Source: CALZKI01 sp964567585 (lineage in GTDB: Bacteria > Bacillota > Clostridia > Lachnospirales > Lachnospiraceae). From it: 7,177 nucleotides of DNA. The position numbers and the translations under genes were made by a program. Under the pieces are notes generated by a model. It saw only the letters and a list, made by a program, of their open reading frames with translations, was not told where the DNA came from and did no database searches. Positions 1 to 5,115 of the stretch are shown here, piece after piece. Location of the stretch: the NCBI GenBank assembly GCA_964567585.1, contig CAZMND010000104.1, positions 1 to 7,177 on the forward strand, read 5' to 3'. Within the stretch, counting starts at the first letter, position 1, and every line of letters begins with the position of its first letter.

Positions 1-1035
1 ACCGTACAGGTAAGTAATCAGGTTTTGGGTCGTACTTTGGACGGGCTTGGCAGGGCGGCTGATGGACTGGATGTTATTTACGGTGCGAAATACACGGTGG
101 AAGCACCGCCACCGGATCCGTTATCACGTGTAATCATTCACGAAGTGTTACCTCTTGGGGTAAAGGCAGTGGATGGACTTATTACAGTAGGTAAGGGACA
201 ACGTATTGGTATTTTTGCAGGCTCAGGTGTAGGTAAATCTACATTGATGGGTATGTTTGCCAGAAATACAAAAGCAGATATCAACGTGATTGCCCTTATC
301 GGCGAACGTGGTAGGGAAGTTAGAGAGTTTATTGAACGTGACTTGGGACCTGAGGGTATGGCACGTTCAGTTGTTGTGGTTGCAACTTCGGATAAACCGG
401 CGCTCGAGCGAAAAAAAGCAGCCCAGACTGCTACAGCGATTGCGGAATATTTCAGAGACCAGGGAAAAGATGTACTTCTTATGATGGACTCACTGACACG
501 TTTTTCCATGGCGCAGAGGGAAATCGGACTTGCCAGCGGTGAACCGCCGGTTTCAAGAGGATACCCACCAAGTGTTTATTCGGAAATGCCAAAACTTTTG
601 GAACGTGCGGGGAATGGTGAAAAAGGCTCGATTACAGGATTGTATACGGTCCTTGTTGATGGTGATGATTTCAATGAACCGATTACCGATACCGCCAGAA
701 GTATTTTGGACGGGCATATTATGCTCAGCAGAAAATTAGGACATAAAAACCATTATCCGGCAATTGATATTTTACAGAGTATCAGCCGATGTATGAGTTC
801 CATTGCGGATAAAAGCCATAAAAAAGCGGCAGGTAAGCTGAAAAATGTTCTTGCTACATACAATGAGGCAGAAGATTTGATCAATATCGGTGCTTACAAA
901 CGTGGCAGTAATCCGGATATTGACTATGCGATGGAAAAAATCGGAAAGGTAAATGAATTTTTACTGCAGGATGTGGATGATAAATATACATTTGAACAAT
1001 CTGTAGAAATGTTACAGGGCTTATTTGAAGCATAA
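1..1035 (+). CDS. fliI: FliI, flagellar type III export ATPase (5'-truncated)
   Basis: FliI is the cytoplasmic ATPase of the flagellar type III export apparatus. It forms a hexamer resembling the F1 ATPase beta ring and helps deliver unfolded rod, hook and filament subunits to the export gate. The reading frame is open from base 1, so the window starts inside the gene; the TTG at 25 is an internal Leu codon (LGRTLDGLG), not a start. Visible motifs are the P-loop GSGVGKS (nt 220-240), GERGREV with the putative catalytic Glu (301-321), the Walker B strand DVLLMMD with Asp at 487-489, and the family signature DGDDFNEPITDTARSILDGH (about 658-717). The 344 codons present compare with about 430-450 in complete FliI, so roughly 90-100 N-terminal residues are missing. 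fliJ follows after 20 nt. The related type III secretion ATPases and F1 beta are less likely because every neighbour is flagellar. Confidence 0.97.
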   Translation, partial: TVQVSNQVLGRTLDGLGRAADGLDVIYGAKYTVEAPPPDPLSRVIIHEVLPLGVKAVDGLITVGKGQRIGIFAGSGVGKSTLMGMFARNTKADINVIALIGERGREVREFIERDLGPEGMARSVVVVATSDKPALERKKAAQTATAIAEYFRDQGKDVLLMMDSLTRFSMAQREIGLASGEPPVSRGYPPSVYSEMPKLLERAGNGEKGSITGLYTVLVDGDDFNEPITDTARSILDGHIMLSRKLGHKNHYPAIDILQSISRCMSSIADKSHKKAAGKLKNVLATYNEAEDLINIGAYKRGSNPDIDYAMEKIGKVNEFLLQDVDDKYTFEQSVEMLQGLFEA

Positions 1036-1055
1036 ACGTAACAGGGTGAGATGGT

Positions 1056-1505
1056 ATGGCTAAGTTTCAATATCGAATGCAGAGTATTTTGAACATCAAG
1101 CTAAAGATGGAAGAACAGGCAAAAATGCAATTTGCCCAGGCGCAGGCGAAACTCAACGAAGAAGAGGCTAAACTGCAGGCGTTAAAAGATAGGAAAGGTA
1201 TGTATGAAGCAGAGTTAAAAAGATTACTGCTTGAGAAACTGGACCTTCTTAAGATTGAAGAAATGCAAAATGCAGTTATACGTATGGAAGAATTTATCGT
1301 CCTCCAGCAAAGAGAAGTGGATAAGGCTTCAAGAGCGTTAGAGAGGGAAAGAGAGAAACTTACGGAAGTTATGGTGGAGAGAAAATCTCACGAAAAACTG
1401 AAGGAAAATGCGTTCGAACAGTTTATACAGGAATTAAACAGTGCCGAAGGTAAGGAAATTGATGAATTAACCAGTTACACTTATGGGCAAAAAAATAAAA
1501 ACTAG
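1056..1505 (+). CDS. fliJ: FliJ, flagellar export coiled-coil stalk protein
   Basis: The predicted 149-aa protein is almost wholly alpha-helical and rich in Lys, Glu and Gln, as expected for FliJ. FliJ is an antiparallel coiled coil that sits in the FliI ring, resembles the F1 gamma subunit, and connects the ATPase to FlhA. The N-terminus MAKFQYRMQSILNIK matches the typical F-x-Y-R-(L/M)-Q-S-(I/L)-L-N-I-K start of Gram-positive FliJ. A second helix carries the ERKSHEKLKE-type segment (about residues 108-118). The C-terminus reads DELTSYTYG. The start is the ATG at 1056, preceded by AGGGTGAG at 1043-1050; an ATG at 1051 is out of frame. Its place directly after fliI (20-nt gap) is the standard flagellar order. 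Length is normal for the family (about 145-150 aa). FliJ diverges quickly in sequence, so gene order is part of the evidence. Confidence 0.93.
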   Translation: MAKFQYRMQSILNIKLKMEEQAKMQFAQAQAKLNEEEAKLQALKDRKGMYEAELKRLLLEKLDLLKIEEMQNAVIRMEEFIVLQQREVDKASRALEREREKLTEVMVERKSHEKLKENAFEQFIQELNSAEGKEIDELTSYTYGQKNKN

Positions 1506-1507
1506 GT

Positions 1508-1519
1508 ACGGTGAAGCAT
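1508..1519 (+). promoter_or_regulatory. Ribosome binding site deciding the start at 1520
   Basis: GGTGA at 1510-1514 is a modest Shine-Dalgarno match, 5 nt before the ATG at 1520. The alternative GTG start at 1511 lies within this site and has only TAGGTA upstream, so it is the weaker choice. Confidence 0.55.
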
Positions 1520-2380
1520 ATGGCGAAAAATGATGCACATGCCGCTGAGAAAAAGCGACTGAAGTCAGAAAGAGACAAGCTAAAAAAAGAAGAAGCCAAG
1601 CAGAAAAAAGATATAAAGAAGCGTGCGAAAGAGATTGCAAAACAGGAAGCAAGACTGAGTGACGAGGAAGAAACAGGAGGTTTTTCAGCGTTTTTACTGA
1701 CACTCATTATTGTGTTTATTTGGGTTGCAATTTTGTGCGTTGTTATCAAATTGGATGTGGGTGGTTTCGGAAGTGATGTGCTTGCACCGATTTTGAAGGA
1801 TGTTCCGGTAGTAAACAAAATTCTTCCGGAAGGAACTGTGACAGAAACGGAGGACAGTGGGGCTTACGGTGGTTACAACAGTATTGAAGAAGCCGTGAAC
1901 CAGATTCAGGTTCTGAAGGCGGAACTGGAAAGTTATAAGAGCAGCAATACCTCGGACAATGCCAAAATTGCCGAACTGGAAGCGGAAATTGAACGTCTCA
2001 AAACTTTTGAAGCAAATCAGGTGGAATTCCAGCGTATTAAGACCGAATTTTACGAGGAAGTTGTGTATGCAGAAAACGGACCGGGAGCGGAGGAATACCA
2101 GAAATATTACGAAGCGATGGACCCGACAACTGCTGAATATTTATATAAACAGGTGATTTTGCAGCTTGAAGAAAGTGCGGAAATTGAGGAGTATGCATTG
2201 ACTTATTCCGAGATGGACGCAGATGCCGCTGCAGCTATTTTTGAAGCGATGACAGATGATTTAAATCTGGTTTCAAGAATATTGTCTGTAATGAATGCAG
2301 AAGCCAGAGGCGATATTTTGGCGGAAATGGACCCGGCAATTGCTGCAAAACTTACAAAAATTATGGATCCTGAGTCTTAA
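1520..2380 (+). CDS. MotE/YlxF-like membrane protein with MgtE N-domain-like helical repeats
   Basis: This 286-aa protein has four parts. Residues 1-54 are highly charged (Lys/Arg/Glu) and probably helical. About 55-76 (FSAFLLTLIIVFIWVAILCVVI) form one membrane span. About 121-177 form a coiled coil. Residues 190-286 contain repeated M(D/N)xxxA motifs like the MgtE intracellular N-domain found in MotE and B. subtilis YlxF. The basic N-terminus predicts N-in/C-out topology, placing the coiled coil and repeats outside the membrane. Position between fliJ and fliK matches ylxF. MotE of Sinorhizobium is a chaperone for a motility protein; whether this protein acts the same way is unknown. I choose the ATG at 1520 because GGTGA at 1510-1514 gives it a ribosome binding site. 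The in-frame GTG at 1511 overlaps that site and would add three residues. The gene begins 14 nt after fliJ. Confidence 0.8.
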   Translation: MAKNDAHAAEKKRLKSERDKLKKEEAKQKKDIKKRAKEIAKQEARLSDEEETGGFSAFLLTLIIVFIWVAILCVVIKLDVGGFGSDVLAPILKDVPVVNKILPEGTVTETEDSGAYGGYNSIEEAVNQIQVLKAELESYKSSNTSDNAKIAELEAEIERLKTFEANQVEFQRIKTEFYEEVVYAENGPGAEEYQKYYEAMDPTTAEYLYKQVILQLEESAEIEEYALTYSEMDADAAAAIFEAMTDDLNLVSRILSVMNAEARGDILAEMDPAIAAKLTKIMDPES

Positions 2381-2404
2381 GGAAATCCATATTAGTGCCG
2401 ATAT
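2378..2404 (+). promoter_or_regulatory. Candidate SigD (sigma-28) flagellar promoter upstream of fliK
   Basis: TAAG at 2378-2381, a 15-nt spacer and GCCGATAT at 2397-2404 match the Gram-positive SigD consensus (TAAA, about 15 nt, GCCGATAT) at 11 of 12 positions. The -35 overlaps the stop codon of the preceding gene. Transcription would begin near 2411 and leave a leader of about 50 nt before the fliK ATG. It lies in the 80-nt gap before fliK on the coding strand, where a promoter would be functional. It would allow expression of fliK and the downstream hook genes after SigD becomes active, in addition to readthrough from upstream. The call rests on a pattern match only. Confidence 0.65.
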
Positions 2405-2425
2405 ATATTGCGTATGAATATATAT
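2401..2425 (+). repeat. AT-only inverted repeat before fliK
   Basis: ATATATATT (2401-2409) and AATATATAT (2417-2425) are perfect 9-nt inverted arms around the 7-nt loop GCGTATG. All pairs are A-U, so an RNA hairpin would be weak. The left arm overlaps the -10 element of the candidate SigD promoter and the expected start lies in the loop, so a full hairpin could form only in readthrough transcripts. As DNA it could be a protein site or simply an easily melted region. Confidence 0.45.
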
Positions 2426-2448
2426 AAGAACCTTGACAACTTAAGATT

Positions 2449-2460
2449 GGAGGAATGCGA
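2449..2460 (+). promoter_or_regulatory. Ribosome binding site deciding the fliK start
   Basis: GGAGGA at 2449-2454 sits 6 nt before the ATG at 2461, a good spacing. The in-frame ATG at 2455 directly abuts this site and has no usable ribosome binding site of its own, so the fliK start is placed at 2461. Confidence 0.8.
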
Positions 2461-3903
2461 ATGACTAGTACACCTGTATCTGATGCTACTTTATTTTTTA
2501 GTAACATTAGTACAAAGAATCAAAATGTAACAGATTTAGGTTCTGCTAAGGAAAGTTTCTCACAAGTTATGAGTAAAACGACTAACTTAGGCGCCGGTAC
2601 CGGTTCCGGTTCCAACAAAATTGCAGATACTTTCGAAGATGCGAAAGCAGTTTCAGGGAAGGGCAATGAATTGGAGAAAGAGAACAAGATTCAGGAAGAG
2701 CCGGCTAAAGAAGCGGATGGGGCAAAAAAAGGCACCAACGTGGAAGAAACAGATGAAACACAGATGACAGAAGAAACCAAAGAAGTTGTGGAAGAAGAAC
2801 TTAACGAAAAGGCAGAAGAACTGGTAGAAGAAATTGCAAAGGAACTTGGAGTATCCGTAGAAGATGTGGAAAAAGTACTCGAAGAACTGGGAATTTCGAT
2901 GACAGGACTTTTTGACAAGGAAAATCTTACACAGGTTGTTGTTGTTTTATCAGGAGCAGAAGATGTTACACAAATCGTTATGGACGAAGAACTCTTTGCA
3001 AAGGTAAACGATTTACTCGGCAAAATGGAAGAAATGTTGACAGAAGTTTCGGACAATACCAATGTGATGGTGGAAGAACTTATGGAATATGTGAGTAAAG
3101 AAGAGTTCAAAGGCGAAGTTAAGATGGAAAATTCAGATGTAGAAGTTGTAAAGGCTGAAGTGGTAACAGAGGCAGAAGAAACCGATGTGACAGAGTACAC
3201 AAAGGTAGATGCAGATATCACAGAAGAAGCCGGTGAAACAGAAAACACAGTCAAGGTTACAGTATCTGAAACATCAGAAACAGCAAAAAGTATGGGTGAA
3301 CATACACACAGCGATTTGTCACAGAATCAGGCAGAATCAAATCAGCAGTTTTTAACAAATGTAACAAACAACATTGTTTTACAAACAGAAGCTTTAAATG
3401 CAGAAAACGGAATGAGCCCGTATTTAACTTTTGAAGCAAGAGAAATTATGCAGCAGATTATGGACTATATCAAGGTTTCGGTGAAACCGGATATGACAAG
3501 TTTGCAAATGCAGTTGAATCCGGAAGAACTTGGAACTTTGCAGATTGAAGTTACCAACAAAAACGGAATGTTGACCGCACAGTTTACCACGCAGGATGAA
3601 AGCGTAAAAACAATTATTGAAAGTCAGCTCATTCAGCTTAAGGACAATTTGAATGAACAGGGCTTAAAAGTACAGGCCGTTGAAGTAACCGTAGCAAGTC
3701 AGCAGTTTGACAGAAATCTTGATAAGAACGGTAACGAAGGAACCACTCAGGAAGAAAATCAAAATGCTCCTAAAAAGCAAATCCGTCGTATCAACTTAAA
3801 TGAACTTGATATGGAAGAGGGTTTAGAGGAAGCTGACGATGCAATCAGAATTGCAGCGGATATGATGGCAAGAAACGGCAACACAATAGATTTTATGGCA
3901 TAG
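2461..3903 (+). CDS. fliK: FliK, hook-length control / export-switch protein
   Basis: FliK is exported during hook growth, measures hook length and, through its C-terminal domain, makes FlhB change specificity from hook to filament subunits. The 480-aa product (start at 2461, not 2455) has a short N-terminal segment and a Gly/Ser linker (about 44-51). A long acidic Glu/Thr/Val-rich region follows (about 70-275). Residues 335-415 form a typical Flg_hook domain, with LNPEELGTLQIEV (about 352-364) and MLTAQFTT (370-377). The C-terminal tail ends in ARNGNTIDFMA, a common ending of Clostridia FliK. Within the acidic part, residues about 118-192 look like a compact helical module with a hydrophobic VVVVLSG strand-like segment rather than disordered sequence. 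No Cys is present, as is usual for an exported protein. flgD follows after 15 nt. FliK N-termini vary strongly, so the assignment rests on the C-terminal domain and gene order. Confidence 0.95.
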   Translation: MTSTPVSDATLFFSNISTKNQNVTDLGSAKESFSQVMSKTTNLGAGTGSGSNKIADTFEDAKAVSGKGNELEKENKIQEEPAKEADGAKKGTNVEETDETQMTEETKEVVEEELNEKAEELVEEIAKELGVSVEDVEKVLEELGISMTGLFDKENLTQVVVVLSGAEDVTQIVMDEELFAKVNDLLGKMEEMLTEVSDNTNVMVEELMEYVSKEEFKGEVKMENSDVEVVKAEVVTEAEETDVTEYTKVDADITEEAGETENTVKVTVSETSETAKSMGEHTHSDLSQNQAESNQQFLTNVTNNIVLQTEALNAENGMSPYLTFEAREIMQQIMDYIKVSVKPDMTSLQMQLNPEELGTLQIEVTNKNGMLTAQFTTQDESVKTIIESQLIQLKDNLNEQGLKVQAVEVTVASQQFDRNLDKNGNEGTTQEENQNAPKKQIRRINLNELDMEEGLEEADDAIRIAADMMARNGNTIDFMA

Positions 3904-3918
3904 AAGGGAGATAATTAA

Positions 3919-4575
3919 ATGGCATTATCAGCAATTGTAGAAGAAGGAAAGTTAATCGATTCGGCAAGCATTGAAAAGAAAGCCAGTGAAAGTTCGTCCT
4001 CCCTTGGAAAAGATGATTTCCTGCAGTTATTGGTAGCCCAGATGAAATATCAGGACCCGATGGAACCAACATCCAATACCGAATATATTCAGCAGTATGC
4101 AACCTATTCAGAGCTTGAACAGATGATGAATATGTCGGAGACAATGGATTTACAGCGTGCGTCAGGTTTGGTAGGCCAGATGGTACACGTGGAATTCACA
4201 ACAGAAGCCGGAATTGATAGATCGGTAGAAGGTATTGTGGACTATGTATATTATGAAAGCGGTACACCTTTTGTATCGATTAACGGTGAATTGTACAAAG
4301 CAGAAGATGTTACAAGTGTATACGATGCAACTTATGTGGAAGCAACAGAACTTGCTAGTATATGGGTTAAGGCATATAAAGAATTGCCGGCACTTGATGA
4401 TATCACAGTAGGTGATTACGATACGGTGGCAAATCTTTACACAACATTAGAACAGTTCAGCGATTATACCAAGGGCTTTATCGATGACGAAATGGAAAAC
4501 ACTTTAAAGAGCTATGTTGACAAAGTAGTTGCTTTGAAGAAAGATGAAACCGAAAAGGGTGGCACAGTAGAATAA
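3919..4575 (+). CDS. flgD: FlgD, hook cap / scaffold protein
   Basis: FlgD is exported and caps the growing hook, guiding FlgE assembly. Residues 28-80 carry the diagnostic FlgD N-terminal region: LGKDDFLQLLVAQMKYQDP, then NTEYIQQYATYSELEQMMNM. Residues about 82-136 (GLVGQMVHVEF through YKAEDVTSVY) resemble the small beta domain that follows in Firmicutes FlgD. The last 80 or so residues (about 140-208) are predicted mostly helical and do not resemble the Ig-like domain of enterobacterial FlgD. The short B. subtilis FlgD (about 140 aa) would end about where this tail starts. The ATG at 3919 has AAGGGAG at 3904-3910 at good spacing. It lies 15 nt after fliK, the usual order, so co-expression is expected. 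Confidence 0.95.
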   Translation: MALSAIVEEGKLIDSASIEKKASESSSSLGKDDFLQLLVAQMKYQDPMEPTSNTEYIQQYATYSELEQMMNMSETMDLQRASGLVGQMVHVEFTTEAGIDRSVEGIVDYVYYESGTPFVSINGELYKAEDVTSVYDATYVEATELASIWVKAYKELPALDDITVGDYDTVANLYTTLEQFSDYTKGFIDDEMENTLKSYVDKVVALKKDETEKGGTVE

Positions 4576-4588
4576 AGTAAAACGCATA

Positions 4589-4614
4589 AGTTAAAAACTA
4601 AATTAATTTTAACT
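4589..4614 (+). repeat. AT-rich inverted repeat between flgD and the TIGR02530-type gene
   Basis: AGTTAAAA (4589-4596) and TTTTAACT (4607-4614) are perfect 8-nt arms with a 10-nt loop. The right arm ends 6 nt before the GGAGA ribosome binding site (4621-4625) of the next gene. Only one G-C pair is present per arm and there is no T-run after it, so it is not a convincing terminator. Confidence 0.4.
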
Positions 4615-4630
4615 GTGAAAGGAGAAGAAT

Positions 4631-5026
4631 ATGAATATTCAAAATAATCAATTCCTTTCCATAGAACAGCTGAAAGATCAATATTTAAGTTCACCTGTAA
4701 AAAATACAGGGAAACCGATACCCGGTGGACTTTCCTTTCAGGATATTTTAAGTCAGAAAACGACGGAGAGTACGGAACTAAAGTTTTCCAAACATGCAAG
4801 CAACCGATTGTTTGACAGAAATATTGAACTGACGAAAGAACAACTGGATAGGTTAAATGAAGGTGCAACAAAAGCTGGCGAAAAAGGAATTCGAGAATCG
4901 CTTGTGATTGTGGATCAGTTAGCTTTTATAGTGAATGTACCCAATAACACAGTGATTACAGCAATGGATCAGACAGAAACAAATGAAAATGTATTTACCA
5001 ATATAGACGGAGCAGTAATAATGTAG
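4631..5026 (+). CDS. Small conserved flagellar operon protein (TIGR02530 / Flagellar_put type)
   Basis: This 131-aa protein belongs by appearance to a family found between flgD and flgE in many Firmicutes and named only 'flagellar operon protein'. Residues 1-45 are polar and variable. The conserved core runs from about 50 to 113: LKFSKHASNRLFDRNIELTKE, then GATKAGEKGIRESLVIVD, then LAFIVNVPNNTVITAMD. The His-Ala/Arg segment (HASNRLFDR) and the Gly-rich turn are the recognisable parts. No signal peptide or membrane span is visible and there is no Cys. The biochemical role is not known to me. Its fixed place next to hook genes suggests a part in hook assembly or its regulation, which is inference. 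The ATG at 4631 has GGAGA at 4621-4625. The gene is 55 nt after flgD and 89 nt before flgE. Confidence 0.85.
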   Translation: MNIQNNQFLSIEQLKDQYLSSPVKNTGKPIPGGLSFQDILSQKTTESTELKFSKHASNRLFDRNIELTKEQLDRLNEGATKAGEKGIRESLVIVDQLAFIVNVPNNTVITAMDQTETNENVFTNIDGAVIM

Positions 5027-5096
5027 CCGGACCTTATGGAGGCCAAAGTTCCTGACTGACAGATGGAACAAAAGCCCTGTCTTTATCGGATAAAGA
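5026..5096 (+). ncRNA. Possible structured flgE leader with H-type pseudoknot
   Basis: Stem 1 pairs GTTCC (5048-5052) with GGAAC (5065-5069). Stem 2 pairs GACAG (5058-5062), inside the stem-1 loop, with CTGTC (5077-5081). Both are perfect 5-bp stems. The three connecting loops are 5, 2 and 7 nt, the last A-rich (AAAAGCC), which fits classical H-type pseudoknot geometry. An outer GGC (5041-5043)/GCC (5074-5076) pairing could extend stem 1 instead. A hairpin TCTTTAT (5080-5086)/ATAAAGA (5090-5096) with loop CGG follows, 4 nt before the AGGAGG of flgE. It shares 5080-5081 with stem 2, so full forms of the two compete. I recognise no known riboswitch class. Confidence 0.4.
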
Positions 5097-5100
5097 ATTT

Positions 5101-5106
5101 AGGAGG
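5101..5106 (+). promoter_or_regulatory. Strong ribosome binding site of flgE
   Basis: AGGAGG is a complete consensus Shine-Dalgarno, 9 nt before the ATG at 5116 and 12 nt before the second ATG at 5119. It suits a structural protein needed in many copies and lies just after the potential leader hairpin at 5080-5096. Confidence 0.85.
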
Positions 5107-5115
5107 TCATTAATT

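Noticed and set aside
1423..1818. Minus-strand open frames opposite fliJ and the MotE-like gene
   Set aside because: They are shadows of Lys/Glu-rich coding sequence with Phe/Ser-rich products and no independent start signals.
2433..2461. TTGACA at 2433-2438 as a SigA -35 box
   Set aside because: A -10 box 17 nt further would fall on the fliK start codon and shows no TATAAT-like sequence.
2691..3254. Long open frame of 187 codons on the minus strand, Ser/Thr-rich
   Set aside because: It is the complement of the Glu/Val/Thr-rich part of fliK; the low-complexity composition follows from the acidic codons and there is no ribosome binding site or recognisable domain.
4698..4721. TAAA followed by CCGATAC, resembling a SigD promoter
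   Set aside because: The spacer is about 12 nt, too short, the -10 is imperfect, and it lies inside a coding region.
5081..5095. CCGATAA on the minus strand as a SigD -10 box
   Set aside because: It comes from the palindrome before flgE, has no suitable -35 on the minus strand and no minus-strand gene follows.
5027..5115. Cyclic di-GMP (GEMM) riboswitch before flgE
   Set aside because: The leader is too short and lacks the conserved GEMM-I and GEMM-II core sequences and stems.
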